Shown: positions 24,761-34,112, numbered from the stretch's first letter. The stretch: DNA of 64,000 bases from Xylanimonas protaetiae (GCF_004135385.1 NZ_CP035493.1:2981440-3045439), one strand, 5' to 3'. Notes: generated by a model from the letters alone, not told the origin. Program-made: numbers and translations.

Positions 24761-26092
24761 ATGGCGGTGCAGACCACGCAGACCACGCCGACGACCGTCC
24801 CGGCGACCGGGAGCGCCGCCCGGCGCCCAGGACGCTGGATCGACCGCTGGGACCCTGAGGACGCCGCCTTCTGGGCCGCACGGGGCCGCCGGGTCGCCCG
24901 CCGCAACCTGGCCATGTCGGTCGTGGCCGAGCTGCTCGGCTTCTCCGTGTGGGCGCTCTGGTCGATCGTCGTGCCGCAGCTCCCCGCAGCCGGGTTCACC
25001 CTGACCGCCGACCAGATGTTCTGGCTGATCGCCGTCCCGTCCCTGGTCGGCGCGTTCCTGCGCCTGCCGTACACGTTCGCGGTCCCGCTGTTCGGCGGCC
25101 GCAACTGGACGGTGGTCTCGGCGCTGCTGCTGCTTCTGCCGACGACGGCGCTGGCCGTCGTCGTCCAGCGGCCTGACACCTCCTTCGGGGTGCTCCTGGG
25201 GGTCGCTGCTCTCGCCGGGTTCGGCGGCGGCAACTTCGCGTCGTCGATGGCGAACATCTCGTTCTTCTACCCGGCGGCTGAGAAGGGCAAGGCGCTCGGG
25301 CTGAACGCGGCGGGCGGCAACCTCGGCACGGCCGCGGTGCAGCTCGCGGTGCCGTTCGTGATCGTCGCGGGCGGCGGGCTCGCGCTGGAGCGTGCGGGGC
25401 TCATGTTCGTCCCGCTCGTGCTCGTGGCGGCGGTGCTCGCCTGGCGGTTCATGGACAACCTCGCCACGGCGAGGTCGGACCCGCGCACGTACGCCGCCGC
25501 GGCCCGGCTGCCCCACACGTGGATCATCTCGGCGATCTACATCGGCACCTTCGGGTCGTTCATCGGCTACTCGGGCGCGTTCCCGACGCTGCTCGCGGGC
25601 GTGTTCCCGCACGTGGGTCTCAAGGTCGCGTTCCTCGGCGCGCTCGTGGGCTCGCTGGCCCGCCCGCTGGGCGGCATCCTCGCCGACCGCGTCGGCGGCG
25701 CCCGCGTCACCATCGCCGCCTTCGGCGTCATGGCGGCCGGCACGCTGGGCGCCGTCGTCGCCCTCCAGCGGCACGACTTCGGCCTGTTCCTCGGAGCGTT
25801 CCTCGTCCTGTTCGTCGCCACCGGCATCGGCAACGGGTCGGTGTACCGCATGATCCCCGCGGTGTTCCGCGAGACGGGCGCCGGGGCCGGGGCCGCGGCC
25901 GGGTGCATCGGCATCGCGGGCGCCGTCGGTGCCCTGGGCGGGTTCCTCGTGCCGCGCGGCTTCGCCGTCTCGACGACGGCGACCGGCTCGCTCGTGCCCG
26001 CGCTGCTCGTGTTCGTCGGCGTGTACGTGGCGCTCGCCGCGCTCACCGCGGCGGTGTACACGCGCGGCCGGATGGGCGCGGTGCGGGTGTGA
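24761..26092 (+). CDS. narK: nitrate/nitrite transporter, NarK/NasA family
   Basis: 443 aa MFS protein with 12 predicted helices. The nitrate signature of helix 5 appears as GFGGGNFASSMANISFFYP, with the downstream A-x-G-x-x-G-N-x-G helix (AAGGNLGTA). The second signature in helix 11 is seen as GIGNGSVYRMIP. It imports nitrate, and possibly exports nitrite. ATG 24761 follows AAGGAGG; an in-frame start at 24674 has no ribosome site. It overlaps the next gene's GTG by four bases, so uptake and reduction are co-translated. Confidence 0.93.
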   Translation: MAVQTTQTTPTTVPATGSAARRPGRWIDRWDPEDAAFWAARGRRVARRNLAMSVVAELLGFSVWALWSIVVPQLPAAGFTLTADQMFWLIAVPSLVGAFLRLPYTFAVPLFGGRNWTVVSALLLLLPTTALAVVVQRPDTSFGVLLGVAALAGFGGGNFASSMANISFFYPAAEKGKALGLNAAGGNLGTAAVQLAVPFVIVAGGGLALERAGLMFVPLVLVAAVLAWRFMDNLATARSDPRTYAAAARLPHTWIISAIYIGTFGSFIGYSGAFPTLLAGVFPHVGLKVAFLGALVGSLARPLGGILADRVGGARVTIAAFGVMAAGTLGAVVALQRHDFGLFLGAFLVLFVATGIGNGSVYRMIPAVFRETGAGAGAAAGCIGIAGAVGALGGFLVPRGFAVSTTATGSLVPALLVFVGVYVALAALTAAVYTRGRMGAVRV

Positions 26093-28395
26093 GCGTCGCA
26101 GGAGGCACGACGACGCCGGCGGCGGAGCACGCGGGGACCGGGCCCGCCGGACCAGAGCTGGACGGGACGGCGACCCACTGCCCGTACTGCGCCCTGCAGT
26201 GCGCCATGACCCTGACGATCACCCCGGCCGCCGCCACCGACGCCACGGCCCCCGCCACCACCGCCACCACCGTCACCGCCGGCGGGCGACCCTCGATGTC
26301 CGCTTCTGGGCCTGAGAACCGGACATCCAGGGTCGCGCGACCGCAGCCGGTCGACGTCAGCCCGCGGGAGTTCCCCACCAATCGGGGCGGGCTGTGCCAG
26401 AAAGGGTGGACCTCGGCTGCCGTGCTGCGCGCCGCCGACCGGTTGACGGTCCCGCTGGTGCGCGGGGCGTCGGGTGCGCTGGAGCCCACGGACTGGGACA
26501 CGGCCCTCGACGTCGTCGCCATCCGGCTCGCCGCGGTCCAGGCGGAGTCCGGCCCCGAGGCGGTCGCCGTGTTCGGCGGCGGCGGCCTGACGAACGAGAA
26601 GGCGTACACGCTCGGCAAGTTCGCCCGGGCGGTGCTGCGCACCCCGTTCATCGACTACAACGGGCGGTTCTGCATGGCGTCGGCGGCGGCCGCCGCGAAC
26701 CGGGCGCTCGGCGCGGACCGCGGCCTGCCCTTCCCGCTGGCCGACCTGGGCGGTGCCGCCGCCGTGCTGCTGCTCGGCTCCAACGTGGCCGAGACGATGC
26801 CGCCGTCGGTGCAGCACCTCGCCGGGGCGCGGGCGGCGGGCGGCCTCGTCGTCGTCGACCCGCGGCGGTCCGCGACGGCCCGGCTCACGGAGGACGGGCA
26901 GGGCGTGCACCTGCAGCCCGTCCCGGGCACGGACCTGGCCGTGCTGCTCGGCCTGCTGCACGTGGTGCTCGCCGAGGGCCTCGCCGACGCCGCCTACCTG
27001 GCCGCGCGCACCACGGGGCTCGACGCCGTCGCCCGGTCGGTGGCGGCCTGGTGGCCCGAGCGGGTCGAGATCGTCACGGGCGTGCCCGAGGGCGAGCTGC
27101 GACGGGTGGCCCGGCTGCTGGCCGCGGCGTCTCCGGCGCGCGGCGGGCGCGGCGCGTACGTCCTCACGGGCCGTGGCGTCGAGCAGTCGACGCAGGGCAC
27201 CGCGACCGTGACCGCGGCCGTCAACCTCGCGCTCGCCCTGGGGCTGGTGGGCACGGTCGGCTCCGGGTACGGGGCCCTGACGGGCCAGGGCAACGGGCAG
27301 GGCGGGCGCGAGCACGGGCAGAAGTCAGACCAGCTGCCCGGCTACCGCAAGATCGACGACCCTGCCTCCCGCGAGCACGTCGCCGCCGTGTGGGGCGTGG
27401 ACCCCGCGACGATCCCGGGCCCGGGGGTGCCCGCCGTCGCGCTGCTGGCCTCCCTCGGCACACCCGGCGGGCCGCGAGCCCTGCTGGTCCACGGGTCCAA
27501 CCTGCTGGTCTCTGCGCCGTCGGCGGACAAGGTCCGGGAACGTCTCGCGGCGCTCGACCTGCTCGTGGTGTGCGACGTCGTGCCGTCCGAGACGGCGCTG
27601 GTCGCCGACGTCGTGCTGCCGGTGACGCAGTGGGCCGAGGAGGAGGGCACCATGACGTCGCTCGAGGGGCGTGTCATCCGCCGGCGCAAGGCGGTGGACG
27701 CCCCCGGCGAGGCCCGCTCCGAGCTGTGGGTGTGGGCCGAGGTGGCCCGCCGCCTCGGCTCGCCCGTGCACCTGGCGACCGACCCGGCCGACGTGTTCGA
27801 CGAGCTCGCGCGCGCGTCCGCGGGCGGCCCGGCCGACTACGCGGGCCTCTCGCACGCCCGGCTCGACGCCGACGAGGCCGCGGGCGGCCCGGGCTTCCAC
27901 TGGCCGGTCCCGGCGGCCGACCACCCGGGCACGCCCCGGCACTTCCTCGACCGGTTCGAGACGCCGGACGGCCGCGCCCGCATGATCCCCGTGGACCACG
28001 TCGGCCCGAGCGACGACCTGCGCCCCGACGCCCCCCTGTGGCTCATCACCGGGCGGGTGCTCCAGCACTACCAGTCCGGCGCGCAGACCCACCGCGTGCC
28101 CGAGCTCGAACGGCTGGTCCCGCGCCCGTACGTCGAGCTGCACCCCCTGCTCGGCACGCGCCTCGGGGTGCCCGACGGCGCCCGCGTGCGCCTGACCACC
28201 GCCCGCGGCACCACGACCGCGGCGGCCCGCTGGACCGACACGATCCGCCCGGACACCGTGTTCCTGCCCTTCCACTGGTCGGGGGAGGGCAGCGCCAACC
28301 TGCTCACCACCGACGCCGTGGACCCGGTCTCGGCGATGCCCGAGTTCAAGGTGTGCGCCGTGCAGGTGGCGCCCGTCGTCGAGGAGGCCGCATGA
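26089..28395 (+). CDS. nasC: assimilatory nitrate reductase, molybdenum subunit
   Basis: 768 aa molybdopterin oxidoreductase of the NasC/NarB type, reducing nitrate to nitrite in the cytoplasm (no Tat signal). The N-terminal [4Fe-4S] ligands are Cys31, 34 and 38 (CPYCALQC) and Cys103 (GLCQKGW). The 64-residue gap between the third and fourth Cys is about twice the usual and filled by a Thr/Ala/Pro-rich loop. Bis-MGD-binding motifs follow (GSNVAETMPP, VVDPRRSATA, GTATVTAAVN, GQGGREHGQ). The C-terminal molydop-binding domain begins near 665. GTG start overlaps the narK stop, and the end overlaps the next gene (ATGA). Confidence 0.93.
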   Translation: MSVAGGTTTPAAEHAGTGPAGPELDGTATHCPYCALQCAMTLTITPAAATDATAPATTATTVTAGGRPSMSASGPENRTSRVARPQPVDVSPREFPTNRGGLCQKGWTSAAVLRAADRLTVPLVRGASGALEPTDWDTALDVVAIRLAAVQAESGPEAVAVFGGGGLTNEKAYTLGKFARAVLRTPFIDYNGRFCMASAAAAANRALGADRGLPFPLADLGGAAAVLLLGSNVAETMPPSVQHLAGARAAGGLVVVDPRRSATARLTEDGQGVHLQPVPGTDLAVLLGLLHVVLAEGLADAAYLAARTTGLDAVARSVAAWWPERVEIVTGVPEGELRRVARLLAAASPARGGRGAYVLTGRGVEQSTQGTATVTAAVNLALALGLVGTVGSGYGALTGQGNGQGGREHGQKSDQLPGYRKIDDPASREHVAAVWGVDPATIPGPGVPAVALLASLGTPGGPRALLVHGSNLLVSAPSADKVRERLAALDLLVVCDVVPSETALVADVVLPVTQWAEEEGTMTSLEGRVIRRRKAVDAPGEARSELWVWAEVARRLGSPVHLATDPADVFDELARASAGGPADYAGLSHARLDADEAAGGPGFHWPVPAADHPGTPRHFLDRFETPDGRARMIPVDHVGPSDDLRPDAPLWLITGRVLQHYQSGAQTHRVPELERLVPRPYVELHPLLGTRLGVPDGARVRLTTARGTTTAAARWTDTIRPDTVFLPFHWSGEGSANLLTTDAVDPVSAMPEFKVCAVQVAPVVEEAA

Positions 28396-30113
28396 CCCCC
28401 GTGACCGCGTCTCCTGCGACCTCTGCGGGGCCGCGCGTGCCCGTGCGCGTCGTCGTCGTCGGGTTCGGCATGGTCGGCGCCCGGCTGGTCGACGAGCTCG
28501 AGCGCCGCGACCCGTGGGGCCTCGACGTCACCGTGCTGGGCGCCGAGGAGTACGAGCCGTACAACCGCGTCCTCCTGTCCGACGTCGTCGCCGGCCGCAC
28601 CGACCTCGCCGCGATCCACCTGCCCCTGCCGGGCGGGCGGGCCCAGGTGCTGCGCGGCGTCGCCGCCGCCGGCATCGACCGCGAGGCGCGCGTCGTCCTC
28701 GCGTCCGACGGGTCGCGGCACCCGTACGACCGGCTCGTGCTCGCCACCGGCTCCGCCGCGCGCGTCCCGGCGATCCCGGGCCTCGACGGCGCCGCCCTGC
28801 CGGCCGGCGTCCACCCCCTGCGCACGCTCGACGACGCCCGCGAGATCGTCGCCGCCACCCTCAACGCGCCGCGCGCCGTCGTCGTCGGCGGGGGAGTGCT
28901 CGGCGTCGAGGCGGCGCTCGGGCTCGCCGCCCGCGGCCTCCAGGTCGCGCTGGTCCACCCGGGCGCCACGGTCATGGACCGCCAGCTCGACGCCGGCGCC
29001 GGTGCGGTGCTCGCCGGGTCGCTCGCGCTGCACGGCGTGCGCGTCGTGACCGGGACGCGGCGGTCCGAGGTGCTCGTCGTCGGCGGACGGGCCGTCGGGG
29101 TGCGCGTCGACGGGCCCGCCGGGGACGAGGTGCTCGCCGCCGGGCTCGTCGTGCTCGCCTGCGGCACGACCGCCGAGACCGGGCTCGCCGCCGACGCCGG
29201 GCTCAGCGTCGCCCGCGGCGTCGTCGTCGGCGCCGACCTCGCCTCCGTCGACGACTCCGCCGTGTACGCGATCGGCGACTGCGCGCAGCCGCCCGACGGG
29301 TCCCGCGGCCTGGTCGCCGAGGGCTGGGACCAGGCACGCCGCCTCGCCCAGGCGTTCGCCGACGCCTCCCGGCAGCCCCCGCCACCCGCGGTCCCCGCAG
29401 GGCCCCGCGTCCACCTGCGCGGTCCCTGGGAGGCCGAGCGGCCCTCGCTCGCGCTGCGCCTCGGCACCCTGCTCGCCACGCGCGCCGCGACCGACCGCGG
29501 GGTGGAGACCCGCGGCACCGACGTCGTCAAGGTCAAGGCCGGGCCCCTGTCGGTCGTCGCGATGGGCGCCTGCGGCGCCGGGCGCACGCCGCGCCCCGGC
29601 GAGCGGTCCGTGCGCCTCGACGACCCCGCCGGCGGGCGCTGGGTCGAGGCCGTCGTCGCCGACGGCCTCCTCGTCGGCGCCACGTGCGTCGGAGACCCGC
29701 GCGTCGCCGCCGACCTCACCGCCGCCTACACGCGCCGCACCCCCGTCCCCGCCGACCCCGCGTTCCTGCTCCTCACGCCCGTCGCCCCGGCCGCGGCTCC
29801 CGCCGCGAGCCCCGAGCACATGCCCGACGACGCCGTCGTGTGCCGCTGCAACGGCGTCTCCAAGGCCGACGTCGTCGCCGCCGTCGACGGCGGAGCCCGC
29901 GACGTCGCCGACATCGCCCGCGCCACCCGCGCCACGACCGGCTGCGGCGGCTGCACGGACGCCGTCCGCGGGCTGTGCGGCTGGCTCGCCGGGACGCGGG
30001 GCGGGGCGGGCGGGGCGGGCGGGGACGACCGGCCGGGCCCCGCCGCAGACGGCGGGACGACGGACGAGGTCCGGTCGGGCACGGCGGAGGGCATCCGGTC
30101 CGGCGGTGTCTAG
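28392..30113 (+). CDS. nasB: FAD/[2Fe-2S] electron-transfer partner of nitrate reductase
   Basis: 573 aa. Residues 15-320 form an FAD-dependent NAD(P) reductase resembling the N-terminus of NirB: first Rossmann VVVGFGMVGARL, YEPYNRVLLSDVV, LATGSAARVPAIPG, second Rossmann VVGGGVLGVEAA and FAD-binding YAIGDCAQ. A middle region of ~130 residues has no clear motif. A BFD-like [2Fe-2S] domain follows, with ligands Cys484, 486, 518 and 521 (CRC...CGGC). The tail is Gly/Asp-rich. It likely passes NAD(P)H electrons to the nitrate reductase encoded immediately upstream. It lacks siroheme ligands, so it is not a nitrite reductase. Confidence 0.85.
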   Translation: MTPVTASPATSAGPRVPVRVVVVGFGMVGARLVDELERRDPWGLDVTVLGAEEYEPYNRVLLSDVVAGRTDLAAIHLPLPGGRAQVLRGVAAAGIDREARVVLASDGSRHPYDRLVLATGSAARVPAIPGLDGAALPAGVHPLRTLDDAREIVAATLNAPRAVVVGGGVLGVEAALGLAARGLQVALVHPGATVMDRQLDAGAGAVLAGSLALHGVRVVTGTRRSEVLVVGGRAVGVRVDGPAGDEVLAAGLVVLACGTTAETGLAADAGLSVARGVVVGADLASVDDSAVYAIGDCAQPPDGSRGLVAEGWDQARRLAQAFADASRQPPPPAVPAGPRVHLRGPWEAERPSLALRLGTLLATRAATDRGVETRGTDVVKVKAGPLSVVAMGACGAGRTPRPGERSVRLDDPAGGRWVEAVVADGLLVGATCVGDPRVAADLTAAYTRRTPVPADPAFLLLTPVAPAAAPAASPEHMPDDAVVCRCNGVSKADVVAAVDGGARDVADIARATRATTGCGGCTDAVRGLCGWLAGTRGGAGGAGGDDRPGPAADGGTTDEVRSGTAEGIRSGGV

Positions 30114-30228
30114 GTGCACCGCACGACCCGCTCAGGCGCCCGGCTGCCCCGCCTGCCCGGCCCGCTCACCCGCCCTCCGGCACAACCCGGCGAACCCCGC
30201 GGCCGGGCCGTGCCCGACGCCGGGTGAG

Positions 30229-30234
30229 TAAGGT
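30229..30234 (+). promoter_or_regulatory. -10 element for leaderless moeA
   Basis: TAAGGT followed by six bases and the GTG at 30241. The spacing implies that transcription starts on the start codon. It gives the second Moco operon its own promoter, separate from the nitrate reductase genes. Confidence 0.55.
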
Positions 30235-30240
30235 GCACGC

Positions 30241-31524
30241 GTGACTGGGACCGACCGCCGCAGCCCGGCCGAGCACGCCGCACGGGTCGAGGCCCTCGTG
30301 GCCCCGGCGCTCGCGGCCCGACCCGCCGAGCGGGTCACCGTCGCCGCCCTGCTCGCCGCCGCCGCGACCGGCGCCACGCTCCCGCGGCGTCTCGCCGCCG
30401 ACGCCCGCGCCGTCGTCGCGCTGCCCGGCTTCGACAACTCCCAGATGGACGGGTACGCCGTCCGCGCGGCCGACCTCGCCGCCGCGTCGCCCGCCGCTCC
30501 CGTCCGGCAGGCCGTCGGGCCCGCCGTCCCCGCCGGCGTCGCACCCGGCCCCCTCGTGCCGGGCACCGCGGCCCCTGTCATGACCGGCGCACCCGTCCCG
30601 CCGGGCGCCGACGCCGTCGTCCGCATCGAGGACGCCGACCCGCCCACGTTCGGCGCCGGCCCCGGCGGGGGCGTCACCGTCACCGCGGTCGCGTTCGCCG
30701 CCCCCGTCGCCCCCGGCACCTTCGTGCGCGTCGCCGGCTCCGACGTCGCCGCCGGGGACGTCGTCGTCGCCGCCGGCACCCCGCTCGGCGCGGCGCAGGC
30801 GGGGGCGCTCGCGGCGTCGGGCGTCGCGGAGGTGCTGGTCGAGCGGCCGCCGCACGTCCTGGTGCTCTCGACCGGCACGGAGCTCGTGCCCGCCGGTCGG
30901 CCGCTCGGGCCCGCCCAGGTGCGCGACGCCAACGGGGCGGCGCTGACCGTCGGGCTGGGCCAGGTCGGGTGCCGGGTCACCGCCCGCGTCGTCCCCGACG
31001 ACCCGGCCGCGCTCCTCGGGGTGCTCGCCGAGGCCGGCGACGCCGACGTCGTCCTGACGACGGGCGGCGTCTCGGCGGGCGCCTACGAGGTGGTCCGCGG
31101 CACGCTCGACGACGCCTGGTTCGGCGGCGTCGCGATGCAGCCCGGCGGCCCGCAGGGCCTCGGGCTGGTCACCGTGGGCGACGCCCGCCGCGTCGTCCCG
31201 CTCGTCGCGTTCCCCGGCAACCCCGTCAGCGCCCTCGTCAGCTTCGAGCTCTTCCTGCGCCCCGTCCTGGCCCGCGCCACGGGCGTCGCCCCGGCCGCCC
31301 GCCCGGCCCGCCGGGCTCCGCTCGCCGAGCCCCTCGACTCGCCGCCCGCCCTGCTGCAGGTGCGCCGCGGCCGCCTCGACGCCGACGGCCGCGTCCGCCT
31401 CGTCGGCGGTCCCGGCTCGCACCTGCTCGCTCACCTCGCCGCCGCGACCGTGCTCGTGCACGTGCCGGCCGGCGTCGCCCGCCTCGAGGCCGGCGACGTC
31501 GTCGACATCTGGGAGATCTCATGA
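30241..31524 (+). CDS. moeA: molybdopterin molybdenumtransferase, second copy
   Basis: 427 aa, normal MoeA/Glp length, with LPGFDNSQMDGYAV, VMTGAPVPPGADAVV, STGTELV, VLTTGGVSAGAYEVV and FPGNPVSALVSFELF. It inserts molybdate into adenylylated molybdopterin. It is clean compared with the moeA at 16712-18250, which has repeat and low-complexity insertions. Leaderless GTG start. Stop overlaps moaC (ATGA). First of four coupled cofactor genes embedded in the nitrate island. Confidence 0.93.
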   Translation: MTGTDRRSPAEHAARVEALVAPALAARPAERVTVAALLAAAATGATLPRRLAADARAVVALPGFDNSQMDGYAVRAADLAAASPAAPVRQAVGPAVPAGVAPGPLVPGTAAPVMTGAPVPPGADAVVRIEDADPPTFGAGPGGGVTVTAVAFAAPVAPGTFVRVAGSDVAAGDVVVAAGTPLGAAQAGALAASGVAEVLVERPPHVLVLSTGTELVPAGRPLGPAQVRDANGAALTVGLGQVGCRVTARVVPDDPAALLGVLAEAGDADVVLTTGGVSAGAYEVVRGTLDDAWFGGVAMQPGGPQGLGLVTVGDARRVVPLVAFPGNPVSALVSFELFLRPVLARATGVAPAARPARRAPLAEPLDSPPALLQVRRGRLDADGRVRLVGGPGSHLLAHLAAATVLVHVPAGVARLEAGDVVDIWEIS

Positions 31525-31997
31525 CCGACCTGTCCCACTACCGGGCCGACGGCGCCGCGCACATGGTCGACGTGTCCGCCAAGGACGTCACCGCCCGCGA
31601 GGCCACCGCCGTGGGCGTGCTGCGCACCCGCCCCGACGTCGTCGCGCGCATCGCGTCGGGCGACCTGCCCAAGGGCGAGGCGGTCGCGACCGCCCGCGTC
31701 GCGGGCATCCTCGGCGCCAAGCGCACCCCCGACCTCGTGCCGCTGTGCCACCCCCTGCCGATCACGGGCGTCGACGTCGACGTCGTCCCGCACGACGACG
31801 TCGTCGACATCACCGCGACCGTGCGCACCCGCGGCCGCACCGGCGTCGAGATGGAGGCCCTCACGGCCGTGACGGTCGCGGGCCTGACGGTGTACGACAT
31901 GATCAAGGCCGTCGACCGCGAGGCCGTCCTCACCGACGTGCGCGTGGTCGCCAAGTCGGGCGGCAGGTCCGGCGACTGGACGCGGGAGGACGCATGA
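31521..31997 (+). CDS. moaC: cyclic pyranopterin monophosphate synthase
   Basis: 158 aa MoaC, converting 3',8-cyclo-GTP (the product of MoaA, encoded at 14690-15778) to cPMP. Family motifs visible: MVDVSAKDVTAREA near the N-terminus, PLCHPLPITGVD, TGVEMEALTAV and YDMIKAVDR with the catalytic lysine. ATG overlaps the moeA stop, and the stop overlaps the next ATG. Confidence 0.96.
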   Translation: MTDLSHYRADGAAHMVDVSAKDVTAREATAVGVLRTRPDVVARIASGDLPKGEAVATARVAGILGAKRTPDLVPLCHPLPITGVDVDVVPHDDVVDITATVRTRGRTGVEMEALTAVTVAGLTVYDMIKAVDREAVLTDVRVVAKSGGRSGDWTREDA

Positions 31998-33022
31998 GCG
32001 GGACGCACGGGCTGCGCGCGGCCGTCGTCGTCGCCTCCGACCGGGCGGCCGCGGGCGTGTACGAGGACCGGTCCGGTCCCGCCGCGCGCGCCTGGTTCGA
32101 GGAGCGTGGCTGGTCCGTCAGCGTCCGAGTGGTCCCCGACGGCGAGCCAGTCCGGTCCGCGCTCCGCGCGCTGCTGCGGTCCGCCGACGCGCCCGACGTC
32201 GTCGTCACGAGCGGCGGCACGGGCATCTCGCCCACCGACCGCACCCCCGACGTGACGCGCGACCTCCTCGACACGGAGGTGCCCGGCATCGCCGAGCTCG
32301 TGCGCGCCGCGTCGCTGGCCCCGCGCGGCGGGCGGGACCCCGTCCCGACGGCCGCCCTCTCGCGCGGCGTCGCGGGCGTCGCCGGCCGCACGCTCGTCGT
32401 CAACCTGCCCGGGTCGCCGGGCGGCGTCGTCGACGGGCTCGACGCGCTCGCCGACGTCCTCCCGCACGCGGCCGCCCAGCTCCGCGGCCGCGACCACGCG
32501 CAAGCCGACGACGGCCCTGCTCACGACGCCGCCCACCACCACGACGTCGCCCACCACGCGGTGACGCACCCGGCCGGGGGCGCCGCCGCCGTCCTGCTCG
32601 CCGACGTCGTCGCCGCCCGGCTCGACCTCGACGCGCTCGTCGCCCTGGTGCGCGACGACACGTGCGGGGCCGTCGCCACCTTCACCGGGTACGTGCGCGA
32701 CCACGACGAGGGCCGCGGCGTGACCGCGCTCGCCTACGAGGCGCACCCCGATGCCGCCGCCGTCCTCGCGGAGGTCGCGCAGCGGGTCGCCGCGCGGGTC
32801 GCCGCGCAGACGGGCGACGCGCTGCGCGTGGCGGTGGTGCACCGGGTGGGGCCCCTCGCGGTCGGTGACGCCGCCGTCGTCGCGGCGGTGGCGTCCGGGC
32901 ACCGCCGGGCGGCCTTCGCGGCCGTCGCCGACCTCGTCGACGACCTCAAGGCCGAGGTGCCCATCTGGAAGGAGCAGGGCTTCACGGACGGGACCTCCGA
33001 GTGGGTCGGGGCGTTGGGATGA
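31994..33022 (+). CDS. moaBE: MoaB/MogA-MoaE fusion protein
   Basis: 342 aa fusion. Residues ~8-165 are a MoaB/MogA MoCF domain (molybdopterin adenylylation), with VVTSGGTGISPTDRTPD and LPGSPGG. A linker rich in His, Asp and Ala (HDAAHHHDVAHHAVTH) spans about 172-195. Residues ~200-342 are MoaE, the catalytic subunit of molybdopterin synthase, with the conserved lysine segment KAEVPIWKEQ and VHRVGPLAVGD. Joining the synthase that makes molybdopterin to the enzyme that adenylylates it could channel the product. The MoaD partner lies at 14394-14687. The end is followed by a 17-bp duplication. Confidence 0.92.
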   Translation: MSGTHGLRAAVVVASDRAAAGVYEDRSGPAARAWFEERGWSVSVRVVPDGEPVRSALRALLRSADAPDVVVTSGGTGISPTDRTPDVTRDLLDTEVPGIAELVRAASLAPRGGRDPVPTAALSRGVAGVAGRTLVVNLPGSPGGVVDGLDALADVLPHAAAQLRGRDHAQADDGPAHDAAHHHDVAHHAVTHPAGGAAAVLLADVVAARLDLDALVALVRDDTCGAVATFTGYVRDHDEGRGVTALAYEAHPDAAAVLAEVAQRVAARVAAQTGDALRVAVVHRVGPLAVGDAAVVAAVASGHRRAAFAAVADLVDDLKAEVPIWKEQGFTDGTSEWVGALG

Positions 33023-33047
33023 CCGGGGCGTTGGGATGACCGGGGCG
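33008..33047. repeat. 17-bp tandem duplication at the moaBE-moeB junction
   Basis: 33008-33024 and 33025-33041 are identical, followed by six bases of a third copy. Each copy contains GGGATGACC. The first ATG (33019) overlaps the moaBE stop but opens a frame of only six codons ending at 33039. The second (33036) is the real moeB start and overlaps that stop. Confidence 0.9.
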
Positions 33048-34112
33048 CTGGCACCCGTCGTGCCCGTGCCCGTGCGCGTGCGCCTCGACGAGGTCGAGCG
33101 GCGCCGGGCGTCGCGGCACCTGCTCCTCGACGGCTTCGGCCCCGACGCGCAGGCGCGCCTCGCGTCCGCGCGCGTGCTCGTCGTCGGCGCGGGCGGCCTG
33201 GGGTCGCCGGTGCTCCAGTACCTCGCCGCGGCCGGTGTCGGCACGCTCGGCATCGTCGACGACGACGTCGTCTCGCCGTCGAACCTGCAACGCCAGGTGC
33301 TCCACACGGACGCCGACCTGGGGGAGCGCAAGACGGCCTCGGCCGCCGCGGCCCTGCGGGCGCTGCGCCCCGACGTCGACGTCGTCGAGCACCCGCTGCG
33401 GCTCACCTCCGGCAACGCCGCGGCGCTGCTGACCGGCTACGACGTCGTCGTCGACGCGTGCGACACGTTCGCCACCCGCTACGTCGTCGGTGACGCGGCC
33501 GCCCGGCTGGGGCTGCCGGTCGTGTGGGGCACGGTGCTCGGCTGGGACGGGCAGGTGTCGGTGTGGTGGTCGGCGGCGCCGGACGGGCGCGCGCTGACGT
33601 ACCGCGACGTGTTCGGCGAGCAGCCCGCCGAGGGCGACTCCTGCGAGACGGCGGGCGTGCTCGGCCCCGCGTGCGGCGTCGTCGGCACGACCATGGCCGT
33701 GGAGCTCGTCAAGCTCGTGACGGGCACGGGCGACCCGGCCCTGGGCCGCCTGCTGACCTACGACGCGCGCACGAGCACGTGGGACACGGTCCCGCTGGTG
33801 GCGGACGACGAGGGCCGGGCGGGTGAGCGAGCCGCGGCCGCCCCGCCCGTGGGCGCGGCCGCCCCCGGCACGCTCGTCGTCGACGTCGGCGTGGAGGCCG
33901 TCGTCGACGGCGGCGTCTGGGTGCGCCTCGACGACCTCGTCGCCGGGCGGCTGCCCGACGCTGTCCTCGACCACCCCGTCGACGCCCCGCTCGTCGTCGT
34001 GTGCGAGCAGGGGCTGCGCTCGCGCGGCGCCGCGACGGTGCTGCGCGACGACGGCTGGCGAGACGTGCGCGCCACCACCTACGCGGCGCTCGCTGCTCGC
34101 ACCGGCGCCTGA
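33036..34112 (+). CDS. moeB: MoeB-type adenylyltransferase with C-terminal rhodanese domain
   Basis: 358 aa E1-like ThiF/MoeB protein. GAGGLGS at 51-57 binds ATP. SNLQRQVLH and DACDTFATRY follow. Cys203 in GDSCETAG is the likely catalytic cysteine. The two zinc CxxC pairs of E. coli MoeB are not seen. A short rhodanese-like domain (~278-355) has active-site loop CEQGLRS (Cys323), as in MoeZ/MoeBR proteins. It should adenylate MoaD and transfer sulfur to make the thiocarboxylate. The start at 33036 is fixed by frame; 33019 gives only six codons. Confidence 0.9.
   Translation: MTGALAPVVPVPVRVRLDEVERRRASRHLLLDGFGPDAQARLASARVLVVGAGGLGSPVLQYLAAAGVGTLGIVDDDVVSPSNLQRQVLHTDADLGERKTASAAAALRALRPDVDVVEHPLRLTSGNAAALLTGYDVVVDACDTFATRYVVGDAAARLGLPVVWGTVLGWDGQVSVWWSAAPDGRALTYRDVFGEQPAEGDSCETAGVLGPACGVVGTTMAVELVKLVTGTGDPALGRLLTYDARTSTWDTVPLVADDEGRAGERAAAAPPVGAAAPGTLVVDVGVEAVVDGGVWVRLDDLVAGRLPDAVLDHPVDAPLVVVCEQGLRSRGAATVLRDDGWRDVRATTYAALAARTGA

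Noticed and set aside
28392-30113. Second nitrite reductase large subunit
   Set aside because: The FAD and BFD domains resemble NirB, but the sulfite-reductase-type domain and siroheme cysteines are absent.
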